This document shows, piece by piece, positions 42,639-51,820 of a stretch of 64,000 nucleotides of DNA. Under the pieces are notes generated by a model. That model was not told where the DNA came from. It ran no database searches and worked only from the letters and a program-made list of their open reading frames with translations. Location of the stretch: contig NZ_CAJUPA010000001.1 of NCBI RefSeq assembly GCF_910588395.1, positions 62,001 to 126,000 of the forward strand. Direction: 5' to 3'. A program made the position numbers and the translations under genes. How positions within the stretch are numbered: position 1 is the stretch's first letter; the number at the start of each line of letters is the position of its first letter. The stretch comes from an uncultured Faecalibaculum sp. GTDB taxonomy: Bacteria > Bacillota_I > Bacilli_A > Erysipelotrichales > Erysipelotrichaceae.

Positions 42639-43654
42639 TGACTCTCCTCCAGTGTCTGCCCGGACTCATGCATGGACCGGGCTTTGTCCATTCCCACATA
42701 ACGAAGCAGGTACGGCTGCCAGACATGGCCGGTGCTGTTCTCCTGGCCCTGGGGCCAGCGGATCACAAACCCGTACCGCCAGGCATTGTCCTGCAGCCAC
42801 TCGATGCGCTCTTTCTCTTCATCCGTCAGTGCTTCATACACCTCCCGGATCACGTCAGCAGTCTTTCTGTCATCACCGGTCAGATCCAGTTTCTCATCCA
42901 GCGCCTTCAGCCATGACCCGTGACCACTCAGGCCCACCGTCCAGCCCAGCTGCTGCTCGTTCTGTCCTGCCGGGTACACCAGCAGATCATTCTCCGTGTC
43001 CAGAAACAGTGACTGTGCTTCATCAAACCGCAGGTATCCGGTCTCGGCCTCCAGGGAATCATCATCCATGACCCGTTCATATTCCTCCAGGAGCCTGCTC
43101 AGAGCCTGCTGTGCCTCCGGCTGCAGATACACACTTCCCTGCCGGACCAGATTGGAAGGAATGTAGGTCCACACGCTGTCATGAAGCCCGGGCATCGCCA
43201 GCATCTGCGTGGGATCCGGGATCAGCGTCACATTCTCCGGCGCCTGTTCATACCAGTCTGTCAGCTGTCCGTAGGAATAATGCTTCAGGAGCGTTTCCAG
43301 ATCGTTCAGCGGCAGCACATCCCGGTACCGGTTGATGAAATGCACCACCACTTCCGGATCCTCCGTCTGGGCATCCATCGCCTGACGGTACCAGAGCGTA
43401 TTGTGTACATCGAATTCCGGCAGCGTCAGAAACTCCATAAACACAGACGGCTGCAGCTGCTGGTTGATCAGATAGTCGATATCCTCCTGATCCATGTAGG
43501 CCAGGATCGTCTCCCGCTGGGTTTCATCCGCATAAGGATACCTGGCCAGCGGATCATATCCCCGGTTCACCGTATACAGGCAGATCCCGGCGGCTCCGGC
43601 GCACACTGCGATCAGTGCCCAGCGCCAGCCCAGAACTTTTTTATCCACTTTCAT
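42635..43654 (-). CDS. Degenerate VanY-like (M15B) protein, probably not a peptidase
   Basis: Membrane-anchored by an N-terminal helix (about 12-28), 339 residues. The C-terminal 110 residues follow the M15B D-Ala-D-Ala carboxypeptidase plan: WLQDNAWRYGFVIRWPQG (286-303) and a RYVGMDKARSMHESG tail. Key residues are changed: YEPWHxRYVG is WQPYLLRYVG (312-321), so the catalytic Glu and a zinc His are lost, and the SxHxxGxAxD motif reads SGHGSWLKALD (243-253) with one extra residue. Residues 35-230 are unlike VanY and unrecognised. Four bases after uvrC, coupled to the phosphodiesterase gene. Confidence 0.75.
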   Translation of the reverse strand: MKVDKKVLGWRWALIAVCAGAAGICLYTVNRGYDPLARYPYADETQRETILAYMDQEDIDYLINQQLQPSVFMEFLTLPEFDVHNTLWYRQAMDAQTEDPEVVVHFINRYRDVLPLNDLETLLKHYSYGQLTDWYEQAPENVTLIPDPTQMLAMPGLHDSVWTYIPSNLVRQGSVYLQPEAQQALSRLLEEYERVMDDDSLEAETGYLRFDEAQSLFLDTENDLLVYPAGQNEQQLGWTVGLSGHGSWLKALDEKLDLTGDDRKTADVIREVYEALTDEEKERIEWLQDNAWRYGFVIRWPQGQENSTGHVWQPYLLRYVGMDKARSMHESGQTLEESQ

Positions 43655-43658
43655 TTCT

Positions 43659-45665
43659 TCATTCTACCATACCAGCATCCGCCGGGCTCTTCCTTCCTGC
43701 ATCCTTGGCCGGAACCGCCTGCGACGCATCCGCGTCATCAGCGTCAGCCTCTCCGTCGCCATCGGAGGCCGCATACGGAGCATCCTGTGCATCCAGCAGG
43801 GCCAGCTCATCCGCCAGCGCCGCCAGTTCCGCTTCCATATCGCCGGCCGCATCCTCCACCCGGACATCCGCCGGCCGGTTTCCGGAACTGCCTGCCTCCC
43901 CTTCCGCCATCCCGGCGAATTTCTCCATCAGCCGTCTGGCCACATCCCGGGGCAGCACTTCCTCCAGCTCTTCCAGACTTGCGGCCTTCATCCGCTTCAT
44001 GCTCTTGAACCGCTTCTGCAGCTCCTGCTTTCTCGCCGGTCCAATCCCCGGCACCTCATCCAGAACACTCCGGGTCATGGCCTTCGTCCGCCGTGAGCGG
44101 TGATAGGAGATTGCAAACCGGTGCACTTCATCCTGCATTCTCGTCAGGAGGAAAAACAGCGGTTCCTTCCGGTCCAGAGGCACCTCCGTTCCGTCCTCCA
44201 GCAGCAGACCCCGCGTGGAATGACGGTCATCCTTCACCAGACCGCCGATCGTCAGATTGATCCCCAGCTCCTGCCGGATCTGGACAGCCGCCTGCACCTG
44301 CAGCAGCCCGCCGTCCACCAGCAGCAGATCCGGCATCGCCTTCTCCTGCTGCAGCAGCCGGAAATACCGCCGGTACAGCACTTCCTTCATGGAATCCAGA
44401 TCCGACCGGTAGGTATCCAGCTTGTAGTGCCGGTACTGGCTCTTGTCCGGCGTCCCATCCCGGAACACCACCAGACCCGAGACATTCTCCGAACCCTGCA
44501 GATGCGAGTTGTCAAACAGCTCCACCGTATGCACCGGCTTGCCGAACACCCGGGACAGACCGCTGTTGGCTTCCGCCAGCTCCTTGTCCTTTTTGTACGC
44601 CAGCTGAAACTTCTGCTCATGCGCCGTCCGGGCATTCTCCGCCGCCATATCCGCCAGCTTCTTTTTGTCCCCACGCAGCGGTATCCGCACATGGGTCTTT
44701 GCACCCAGCGTCTCCTGCAGCCCCTGGACATCGGTATGCTGCGGCACCAGAATCTCACGGGGCACAATATTGTGCTGGTAATACTGCAGGATGAACGACT
44801 CGAATTCCTCCTGGGAATCCCCGTACACCGGTGATACACTCAGTGTCCGCTCCAGCAGCTTTCCCTCCCGGAGAATCAGCCCGTAAATGCTCAGATACCC
44901 CTTGTCCTCATACCAGCCGAACACATCCCGGTCTGTCCGGTCCGCGAAATCGATCGTCTGTTTCTCCATCACGTGCTGCAGCGACTCGATCTGCGTCTGC
45001 ACCTGTGCCGCCCGCTCGAACTGCAGATCCATGGAAAAGGCATCCCGCCGCCGCTGGAGATCCTGCAGGATATCTGCCGCATCGCCTTTCAGAAACCGGA
45101 TGATCTGCCGTCTCACCGCCGCATCCTCCTCATCCGGGATCTTCTTTACACACGGACCCAGACACTGATGCATGTGATAGTACAGACACACCTGCTTCGG
45201 CAGTGTGCGGCACTTGCGGATGGGAAAAATCCGGTTGATCAGCCGGACAATTTCCATTGCGCTGGAAGAGTTGGGATACGGCCCGAAATACTGGCTTGTC
45301 CTGTTCGTCAGCCGTCTTGTCCGCCGCACCGCCACGGGATTGGTGCCCGTCACCTCGATATAGGGATAACTCTTGTCATCCATGAACATGATGTTGTAAG
45401 GAGGCCGGTGCAACTTGATCAGGTTGATCTCCAGCAGCAGCGCTTCCTTCTCCGAATCCGTGACAATGAATTCAAAATCCCGGATATGGGAAACCAGCCG
45501 TGTGGTCTTCAAATCGTGGGCACCGTGAAAATACGACCTCACGCGGTTTTTCAGCACCTTGGCCTTTCCCACATACAGAATCGATCCGGCTTCGTCTTTC
45601 ATGATGTAGCACCCGGGTTTGTCCGGCAGCAGCGACAGCTTGTGCTGAAGATGTTCCGTGATCAT
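43659..45665 (-). CDS. uvrC: Excinuclease ABC subunit C
   Basis: Makes both incisions in nucleotide-excision repair. The 668 residues include the GIY-YIG nuclease (PGCYIMKDEAGSILYVGKA, about 17-36), a UVR motif region (DLQFERAAQVQTQIES), the RNase H-like C-terminal nuclease (ELFDNSHLQGS, LLLVDGGLLQVQ), and a helix-hairpin-helix (VPGIGPARKQEL). About 75 extra residues of Ala/Asp/Glu-rich, probably disordered sequence follow the HhH, beyond the usual end. AAAGGAGG before the ATG. Follows mutS2 with no clear terminator between. Confidence 0.97.
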   Translation of the reverse strand: MITEHLQHKLSLLPDKPGCYIMKDEAGSILYVGKAKVLKNRVRSYFHGAHDLKTTRLVSHIRDFEFIVTDSEKEALLLEINLIKLHRPPYNIMFMDDKSYPYIEVTGTNPVAVRRTRRLTNRTSQYFGPYPNSSSAMEIVRLINRIFPIRKCRTLPKQVCLYYHMHQCLGPCVKKIPDEEDAAVRRQIIRFLKGDAADILQDLQRRRDAFSMDLQFERAAQVQTQIESLQHVMEKQTIDFADRTDRDVFGWYEDKGYLSIYGLILREGKLLERTLSVSPVYGDSQEEFESFILQYYQHNIVPREILVPQHTDVQGLQETLGAKTHVRIPLRGDKKKLADMAAENARTAHEQKFQLAYKKDKELAEANSGLSRVFGKPVHTVELFDNSHLQGSENVSGLVVFRDGTPDKSQYRHYKLDTYRSDLDSMKEVLYRRYFRLLQQEKAMPDLLLVDGGLLQVQAAVQIRQELGINLTIGGLVKDDRHSTRGLLLEDGTEVPLDRKEPLFFLLTRMQDEVHRFAISYHRSRRTKAMTRSVLDEVPGIGPARKQELQKRFKSMKRMKAASLEELEEVLPRDVARRLMEKFAGMAEGEAGSSGNRPADVRVEDAAGDMEAELAALADELALLDAQDAPYAASDGDGEADADDADASQAVPAKDAGRKSPADAGMVE

Positions 45666-45750
45666 GCACTTTCCTCCTTTCTTCCTGCCTGTTCAGATTC
45701 CTCTGCCGAGGCGAACCTGCGGTTCTGTGCCGGGGCATCAGCTCCCGGTA

Positions 45751-48081
45751 TTATCGCAGCGTTACGATCGTGGCCCCCAGGCCTCCTTCCGAAGGTCCGG
45801 CAGCTTCGTATTTTTTGATGGTGTTCCGTCTGGACAGATCTTTCCACACGGCAGCCCGCAGCTTGCCGGTTCCCATGCCGTGAATGATCCGCACCACGCT
45901 GGCATGATGCACCACAGCCTGATCCAGATAGCGGTCCAGTGCCTGCAGTCCTTCTTCCACATGCATGCCGATGAGATTCAGCTCCGAAGGAAACCGGCTG
46001 GCCACCGAATCCACCCGGTGAGTCCGGGCGGGTTTTGTGATCACCGGACGGGCCATGGGCTCCAGAGCCGAGAGTTTCACTCTGGTTTTGATGCCGTTGG
46101 CCAGTACCGTGGCTTCCTTTCGCCGGATGTCCAGAATTTCCCCATGGGTGTTCAGGCCGGTCAGCCGGACATAGTCGCCGACTTTGAATACATGGTTCTT
46201 CGCTGCCGGAGAAGGAGCCGGCTCCAGCAGCATCTCATCTTCCTGCAGGCTGTTGAGCCTGGTCCGGTCGGCCACCAGTTCATGGAGTTTCTCCTTGCCT
46301 TTGAGATCCTGAATGATCCGTTCCGCCTCGGTGCGTTTTTCCTCCAGCATCGCATCGAGACTGGCAGCATAGTCTTCCCGGAGGCGGCTGCGTTCCTTCT
46401 GCGCTTTGGCTTTTTCCTGATCTGCTTCCTTCTGCAGCCGGTGGGCGTCTTCGATCAGCGCTCCGAACCGTTCTTCCTTTTTCCGGACGGTTTCCTGCAG
46501 CCGCTCCAGATTCTCCAGCTCCCGTTCCACCTGACTGGCTTCCAGCTCCTTGCGCTGGCGGGCCCGTTCGATGACCTCTGGTTTCAAACCGCAGCGTGCG
46601 GCGATGTCAAAGGCATAACTGGCACCGGAAACATCCTCCACATACCGGTAGGTGGGCTTCAGACTCTGCGCGTCAAATTCCATGCTGGAGACCAGCACCG
46701 CCGGATCTGCTTTCCCCCAGGACTTGACCTGGGAATAGTGCGTGGATGTCAGCACCGTGGCACCGGACTGAATGAGATTTTCCAGAACGGCCACCGCCAG
46801 ACTGGCTCCTTCCAGGGGGTCGGTTCCGTTCCCCACTTCATCCAGCAGGGCAAATGTGCCCTTGCCTGCTCCATTGACCAGGCTGGAGATCCGGGTCATG
46901 TGACTGGAGAACGTGGAGAGATTTTCCGAAATGGACTGATTGTCGCCAATGTCGAACCACATGTCTTCATACCAGGGAAGCAGGGCTTCGTGTGCCGGGA
47001 CCGGAAAACCGGACTGTGCCAGTACAGCGCACAGCCCCACGGTTTTCAGTGTCACGGTTTTCCCGCCCATGTTCGGTCCGGAAATCATCAGCACCTGCTG
47101 ACCTGTCTTCAGCCGGTAGTCATTGGCCACTGCCTTTTCCCGGTCCAGCAGCGGATGGGCTGCATGGATCAGACGCAGAGACAGATCCCGGTCCTGCAGC
47201 GAAGGAATGGAGCCATCCACGCTGATGACCCACCGCCCTTTGGCCAGCGCCGTATCGATCTCCGTCACCGTCTCAAAGTCGCTCTCCAGCGTGAAGGCGG
47301 CTGCACCCACCCGCCGGGAAAGTTCCCGGCAGATCCGGTGCTTCTCCTCTTCGATTTCCGCCTGCAGCGACTGAATGTGAGAGTTGGCTTCCACAAATGC
47401 CGAAGGTTCCACATAAAACGCCTGACCGGACTGGCTGGAGCCATGGATCATCCCCCCGAACCGGTACTTGTCCTGCGCCTTGACCAGAACGCACAGCCGT
47501 CCGGCAATGGAGGTGGTCATGGTTTCCATCAGGGCGCTGCTGTTTTTCTTCACAAATTCCCGTCCCCTGGCAGCCAGGGCGGATTTTGCCTGCGCCAATT
47601 CCCGGTTCAGCCTGACCAGAGCCGGACTGGCATCGCTTTTCAGTGTCCCGTCCATGCCCACAGCCTGGGCAATGGCGCTTTCCAGCCGGCTGTCCGTCAC
47701 CAGCGAATCTGCCAGTTCCGCCAGGCCGGAATACAGCTCCTGGTCAAAGCTGTCTGCCAGCATGGCTGCTGCCCGCAGGAACAGGTAGATTTCCAGCAGC
47801 TCCTGGGTGGTGAGAACCTGTCCTTTTTCCGCCATCTGCAGCAGTTCCCGGATATCCGTGATCCCCGCCAGAGAAGCAGACTGTCCGTTCTGCGCAAAAT
47901 CGCGGGCTTCCCTGGCCAGATCCAGCTGCCCGCGCACAAACAGCCGGTCCGTGACCGGCAGCGATTCCCGGATCCGCCGGGCAGATCCGCTGAAGGATGC
48001 ATACCCGGCGATTTGTGACAGGACATCTCCCAGATCCAGAGCCTGGTCCAGCTCCTGTCGAAAACTGTTGTCATTTCTCAT
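45751..48081 (-). CDS. mutS2: MutS2 (ribosome-rescue/anti-recombination ATPase with Smr domain)
   Basis: 776 residues: MutS-like core (lever and clamp) with Walker A GPNMGGKT (335-342), LDEVGNGTDP Walker B, a long coiled coil (about 500-620), a KOW-like part, and a C-terminal Smr endonuclease-type domain (LNLIGMHVEEG, IHGMGTGKLR). No mismatch-recognition domain I, as expected for MutS2. In Bacillus it splits collided ribosomes; older work assigned it to recombination control. CAGGAGG lies 8 bases before the ATG. Divergent from rnhC, upstream of uvrC. Confidence 0.97.
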   Translation of the reverse strand: MRNDNSFRQELDQALDLGDVLSQIAGYASFSGSARRIRESLPVTDRLFVRGQLDLAREARDFAQNGQSASLAGITDIRELLQMAEKGQVLTTQELLEIYLFLRAAAMLADSFDQELYSGLAELADSLVTDSRLESAIAQAVGMDGTLKSDASPALVRLNRELAQAKSALAARGREFVKKNSSALMETMTTSIAGRLCVLVKAQDKYRFGGMIHGSSQSGQAFYVEPSAFVEANSHIQSLQAEIEEEKHRICRELSRRVGAAAFTLESDFETVTEIDTALAKGRWVISVDGSIPSLQDRDLSLRLIHAAHPLLDREKAVANDYRLKTGQQVLMISGPNMGGKTVTLKTVGLCAVLAQSGFPVPAHEALLPWYEDMWFDIGDNQSISENLSTFSSHMTRISSLVNGAGKGTFALLDEVGNGTDPLEGASLAVAVLENLIQSGATVLTSTHYSQVKSWGKADPAVLVSSMEFDAQSLKPTYRYVEDVSGASYAFDIAARCGLKPEVIERARQRKELEASQVERELENLERLQETVRKKEERFGALIEDAHRLQKEADQEKAKAQKERSRLREDYAASLDAMLEEKRTEAERIIQDLKGKEKLHELVADRTRLNSLQEDEMLLEPAPSPAAKNHVFKVGDYVRLTGLNTHGEILDIRRKEATVLANGIKTRVKLSALEPMARPVITKPARTHRVDSVASRFPSELNLIGMHVEEGLQALDRYLDQAVVHHASVVRIIHGMGTGKLRAAVWKDLSRRNTIKKYEAAGPSEGGLGATIVTLR

Positions 48082-48104
48082 GCTGCATCCTCCTGACCCG
48101 GACT

Positions 48105-48110
48105 ATTATA
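48105..48110 (-). promoter_or_regulatory. -10 hexamer of mutS2
   Basis: Minus-strand TATAAT, with a leader of about 20 bases that carries the RBS. It overlaps the divergent rnhC promoter region. Confidence 0.55.
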
Positions 48111-48116
48111 CCATTC

Positions 48117-48144
48117 ATGACAACAGCCCTGCAGATGGTATGAT
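48117..48144 (+). promoter_or_regulatory. Promoter of rnhC, predicted leaderless
   Basis: ATGACA (48117-48122), a 16-base spacer and TATGAT (48139-48144) with TGG in front (extended -10). The -10 ends 6 bases before the rnhC ATG, so +1 falls on the A of the ATG. No RBS precedes it. Confidence 0.65.
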
Positions 48145-48150
48145 GGCTCC

Positions 48151-49029
48151 ATGAGTACAGTGGTAAAGAAATACGACAAGGCGCAGATCGATGCGCTGTA
48201 TCAGCGGATCCGTTCTCAGGCACAGCGGGAAACGCATCCCCAGTACACCTGGTGGCAACTGAAACTGCCGGAGACCACCATCACAGCCTATACCTCGGGC
48301 AAGGTGGTGTTTCAGGGCCAGGAAACCAGCTGGCTGGAAGAAGCCAGTCCGGCGGAAACCCGGTCTGAAGACACCCGAAGCAGAACAGCGGCGGACACCT
48401 TCCCACAGGCGGGCTCGGATGAAGTGGGCACCGGAGATTATTTCGGTCCCATGACCGTGGCTGCCTGTCTGGTCAGTGAAGAAGCAGCCGGTCAGCTGCA
48501 GAAAATGGAGATCACGGACTCCAAGAAAATGACAGATGCCGCCATTCGGAAGGCCGGACCTGTGATCCGCAGGCTCTGTCCCCACTCGATCCTGGTGGTG
48601 TCCCCGGAGAAATACAATGAGGTGCATCTGCACCACAACATCGTGGATATGAAGGCAAGACTGCACGATCAGGCCTGGAAGCATCTGGTGAAGAAAGCCG
48701 GAAGGCTGCCGGAGGTCAGCGTGGTGGACCAGTTTGTGCAGGAAAAGTCCTACTACAAATACGCCGGACCTGATGCCGTCCGCCCGCTGCGCTTTGAGAC
48801 CAAGGCGGAATCCCGGTATCTGGCCGTGGCAGCCGCTTCCGTGCTGGCCCGGGAAGCCTTCCTGAAGTACTGGGACGATATGGAAGACCGCTGGCAAATG
48901 CACTTTCAGAAGGGAGCGGGACCGGCTGTGGACAAATGCGGCCGGCTGTTTCTGGAAACGCACAGCAGGGAAGAGCTGGGAAAAGTGGCCAAGCTGCATT
49001 TCAGAAACACAGAGAAGATCTCCCGCTGA
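48151..49029 (+). CDS. rnhC: Ribonuclease HIII
   Basis: Removes RNA from RNA-DNA hybrids. 292 residues: N-terminal TBP-like substrate-binding domain (about 1-85) and the RNase H domain starting at GSDEVGTGDYFGP (Asp90, Glu91). Further active-site carboxylates are in ITDSKKM and VVDQFV. That N-terminal domain and the GSDEVGxGDYFGP form set it apart from HII. No Shine-Dalgarno; the transcript is predicted to start on the ATG. Convergent terminator follows. Confidence 0.96.
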   Translation: MSTVVKKYDKAQIDALYQRIRSQAQRETHPQYTWWQLKLPETTITAYTSGKVVFQGQETSWLEEASPAETRSEDTRSRTAADTFPQAGSDEVGTGDYFGPMTVAACLVSEEAAGQLQKMEITDSKKMTDAAIRKAGPVIRRLCPHSILVVSPEKYNEVHLHHNIVDMKARLHDQAWKHLVKKAGRLPEVSVVDQFVQEKSYYKYAGPDAVRPLRFETKAESRYLAVAAASVLAREAFLKYWDDMEDRWQMHFQKGAGPAVDKCGRLFLETHSREELGKVAKLHFRNTEKISR

Positions 49030-49055
49030 AAAAAAACCGCCGAAGCGGTTTTTTT
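49030..49055. terminator. Terminator between rnhC and the transglutaminase-like gene
   Basis: AACCGC/GCGGTT stem with CGAA tetraloop, A8 and T7 flanks, so usable on both strands. Confidence 0.9.
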
Positions 49056-49076
49056 CGTCTGTATTTCTGTTCTCTG

Positions 49077-50021
49077 TCAGCCGTAGAGACCATTCAGGTC
49101 ATCGCTGGTGGGATCAATGGAATACACCTGTGAACCAATCTGGTATTCAGCCCAGGCGTGGTTGCCGCCTTCCACCTTCCAGGCAGGAATCCCCGCACTG
49201 TTGCACATATCCGCAAACATCTTCGCATACTGATAGCACTGCCCCTGTCCTGTGGACGTGAAATACGGCATGTAGGCATTGTCCACCAGCACATAGGTGC
49301 AGTTGCGGCACAGCCAGGCATCGATTTCCTGCACCAGGGTCTCGTCGCTGACATTCAGGTTGATGGAAGCCAGTGCATTGGCCACTCCCTGCCGGTATCC
49401 ACCCCAGGCGCTGTCAGCCACAGCCACAGCATTCTGCAGCTGGGCAGCAGACTCCGGTGTCAGCTCCAGATACGTGCCGCTCTCATCGGATCCGTTGTAG
49501 TAATACCCGCCGTCATTCAGACCACAGTAGTCATAGACGACTTCTCCCAGCGCCCAGTCCGCATCCGCTTCACTGCCGCTGTAATACAGATAGCCGGAGC
49601 CGGCGCGGATCTGATCCAGGAATGACGGCGTCAGGGCAAACTTCCATTCCGGTCCTACACCGGATACATCGATTCCATGGCTGCGGACCGGCGACCCGGA
49701 TTCCTGCGCACCGTTTTGGGTGCAGCCGGCCGGTTCTGTCCGGTCATCCTCTTCCTTCTTGTCTTTGCCTGCATTTTCCACGTCAGGCCTGCTGTCATCC
49801 TTCTCAGCTTCGCCGGTCTGTTTTTCCATTGCGGCAGCGTCATCTTCCCTGTCCACATAGTCCAGAACCGCATCCAGGTCCGGCTCGGCCAGTGCCGCAA
49901 AAAGTTCCTGTTCCGGACCTTCCGGCTCCTGGTAATCCCGGGCTTCGGCGGGCATACCGGCAAAGCTTGCCAGTGCCAGCGGCGCCAGAGCGATCAGGCT
50001 GCATAGTCGTTTCAGCATCAT
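49077..50021 (-). CDS. Secreted transglutaminase-like protein
   Basis: Exported, 314 residues. Signal peptide about 1-28 (ends MPAEA). The next 90 residues are acidic and disordered (Glu/Asp/Lys repeats). The C-terminal domain has the transglutaminase-like order: Cys in GQCYQYAKMFADMC, His in GGNHAWAEY and Asp in YSIDPTSDD, the Cys-His-Asp triad. Such proteins act as proteases or amidases on wall or surface substrates. GAGGTGG precedes an ATG pair at 50021. A Lys/Asp-rich linker between export signal and catalytic domain suggests it works away from the membrane. Confidence 0.85.
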   Translation of the reverse strand: MMLKRLCSLIALAPLALASFAGMPAEARDYQEPEGPEQELFAALAEPDLDAVLDYVDREDDAAAMEKQTGEAEKDDSRPDVENAGKDKKEEDDRTEPAGCTQNGAQESGSPVRSHGIDVSGVGPEWKFALTPSFLDQIRAGSGYLYYSGSEADADWALGEVVYDYCGLNDGGYYYNGSDESGTYLELTPESAAQLQNAVAVADSAWGGYRQGVANALASINLNVSDETLVQEIDAWLCRNCTYVLVDNAYMPYFTSTGQGQCYQYAKMFADMCNSAGIPAWKVEGGNHAWAEYQIGSQVYSIDPTSDDLNGLYG

Positions 50022-50081
50022 GTCCACCTCTTTCAGCCTCATCGTAATGAGTTGACTGAAGTAGGACATTTCCGGATGCAA

Positions 50082-50332
50082 CGGCCTCGCACAGCAAATT
50101 CCCGGGTAAACCGCCTGCCTGATTCATCGCCGGAAAGGCGGCTGTTTCTTCCGTTTTCCCGGAGTTTTACTGGAATGTTTCCAGTATTATTCCGAAAAAC
50201 CATTCAATTTGACTGTCATGGACAGGTAACCCGGGTATCATCGGCCGTTTTAACCCCGGTAGTCTGCTGCTACCCGGGGTAACCCGGTCCAGGCCCTAGC
50301 CAGGGTCCTGACAGGACCCGTATCGGCAGCGC
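50082..50332. promoter_or_regulatory. Intergenic region dense in inverted repeats, upstream of the transglutaminase-like gene
   Basis: No gene. It holds a perfect CTGGAA-TGT-TTCCAG (50170-50184), four clusters of ACCCGGGT-like sequence (50101-50108, 50226-50237, 50250-50260, 50270-50288; the last two can pair as a hairpin TAACCCCGGTAG ... CTACCCGGGGTTA-like), and GGGTCCTG-A-CAGGACCC (50303-50319). These look like operator sites or small-RNA stems; no clean promoter pair was identified. Confidence 0.5.
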
Positions 50333-50362
50333 AAAAAAGGCGGCTTCGAAAAGAAAGCCGCC
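50333..50362 (-). terminator. Terminator of the dCMP deaminase operon
   Basis: GGCGGCTT/AAGCCGCC with an 8-base loop and six T on the minus strand. Confidence 0.85.
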
Positions 50363-50375
50363 GCAGCGCGTGAGA

Positions 50376-50852
50376 TTATACCTGGGAGCGGATCTTCACA
50401 TCCACTTCCACGATCCGGTCCATGCGCCGGAGGGTGACACCTGCGTCCCGGAACATGCGCTTGCTGGCGCAGTTGCCTTCGGTGCCGTCGTACTTGTCCT
50501 GTTCGTAGACCACTTCCCGGATGCCGGACTGAATGATGGCTTTTGCGCATTCATTGCAGGGAAACAGGGAGACGTAGATCGTGCAGCCGTCCAGCACTTT
50601 GGTGGAGTTGAGAATCGCATTCAGTTCCGCGTGAACGACGTAGGGATATTTGGTTTCCAGCACCTGCCCTTCCCGCTGCCAGGGATAGTCCCGGTCGCTG
50701 CAGCCGTAGGGAAAGCCGTTGTAGCCCAGTCCCACCACCCGTTTCTGGGGATTCACGATGCAGGCGCCGACTTTGGTGTTGGGGTCTTTGGAGCGGAAGG
50801 CCGCCAGATGGGCCATGGCCATGAAGTATTCATCCCAGTCCAGGGGTCTCAT
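50376..50852 (-). CDS. dCMP deaminase (ComEB-like)
   Basis: Zinc enzyme that makes dUMP from dCMP for thymidylate synthesis. 158 residues with the zinc signature: His-Ala-Glu in VVHAELNAIL and Pro-Cys-x-x-Cys in LFPCNECAK, plus a typical second structural cluster (GFPYGCSDRD). The length is normal for the stand-alone type. GGAGG lies 7 bases before the ATG, which overlaps the rluD stop by four bases. Last gene of the operon 54242-50376. Confidence 0.93.
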   Translation of the reverse strand: MRPLDWDEYFMAMAHLAAFRSKDPNTKVGACIVNPQKRVVGLGYNGFPYGCSDRDYPWQREGQVLETKYPYVVHAELNAILNSTKVLDGCTIYVSLFPCNECAKAIIQSGIREVVYEQDKYDGTEGNCASKRMFRDAGVTLRRMDRIVEVDVKIRSQV

Positions 50853-51820
50853 TGGATGACCTCCGTTTCCAGGTCATGGAGAATGGCAGCGAATTCCGGT
50901 TCCAGCGGTGCTTCAAACCGCATATGTTTGCCGGTGCGGGGGTGATCCAGTTCCAGGGCGGAGGCATGCAGGAGCTGGCCGTGGCTTTCCAGGGTTTTCC
51001 GGGGACCGTATTTCGGGTCGCCTGCCACGGGATGGCCAATGTACTTCATGTGCACGCGGATCTGATGGGTGCGCCCGGTTTCCAGGCGGCAGAGGACATA
51101 GGCGTAGTTTTTGAAATTCTCCAGCACTTCAAAATGAGTGACGGCGGGTTTGGCGTTCTTCGCTGTGACAGCCATGGACTGGCGGTCTTTTTCATCCCGG
51201 CCAATGGGCGCGTTGATCGTGCCGTGGGTGTGCGGAAACGGATGATGAACGATGGCCCGGTATTCCCGATGGGCGGTTTTCTTCGCCAGCTGATCTGCCA
51301 GTGACTGGTGCGCCAGATCGTTTTTGGCCACCACCAGCAGGCCGCTGGTGTCCTTATCAATGCGGTGAACGATCCCCGGGCGCATCACACCGTTGATGCC
51401 GGAGAGATCCGTGCAGTGGGCCAGCAGGCCGTTGACCAGGGTGCCGGTCACGTGACCCGGAGCCGGGTGCACCACCAGGCCGGAGGGCTTGTTGATGACA
51501 ATGATGTCGCTGTCTTCATACACGATGTCCAGGTCCATGTCTTCCGGCAGGACATCCAGCGACTGTTCCGGAGGGATGTGCACGGTGATGGTCTGACCGG
51601 GTTTCAGGTCGGTTTTGGGTTTCACCGGGGTATCCTGCAGCAGCACGCGGCCCTGTTCGATGAGTTCCCGGCTGCGGTTCCGGGAGATGTCCAGAAGGGT
51701 GCACAATACTTTGTCCGCTCTGCCGGACTGCCCTTCTTCCAGGGTGAAAGTCAGGGTTTCGGCGGTTTCCGGACTGGCCTGAGTGCCGGTGACCTGGTTT
51801 GTTTCGGGGATGTCTGTCAT
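50849..51820 (-). CDS. RluD-type pseudouridine synthase (paralogue 3)
   Basis: 323 residues, S4 domain at about 30-95 (GRADKVLCTLLDISRNRSREL), catalytic aspartate in HRIDKDTSG and GRTHQIRVHMKYIGHP at the end of the active-site domain. Of the three RluA-type genes in the window this has the most canonical motifs. Its position after lspA is the common Firmicute arrangement (lspA-rluD), which supports assignment as YlyB-like. Four-base overlaps on both sides. Confidence 0.95.
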   Translation of the reverse strand: MTDIPETNQVTGTQASPETAETLTFTLEEGQSGRADKVLCTLLDISRNRSRELIEQGRVLLQDTPVKPKTDLKPGQTITVHIPPEQSLDVLPEDMDLDIVYEDSDIIVINKPSGLVVHPAPGHVTGTLVNGLLAHCTDLSGINGVMRPGIVHRIDKDTSGLLVVAKNDLAHQSLADQLAKKTAHREYRAIVHHPFPHTHGTINAPIGRDEKDRQSMAVTAKNAKPAVTHFEVLENFKNYAYVLCRLETGRTHQIRVHMKYIGHPVAGDPKYGPRKTLESHGQLLHASALELDHPRTGKHMRFEAPLEPEFAAILHDLETEVIQ

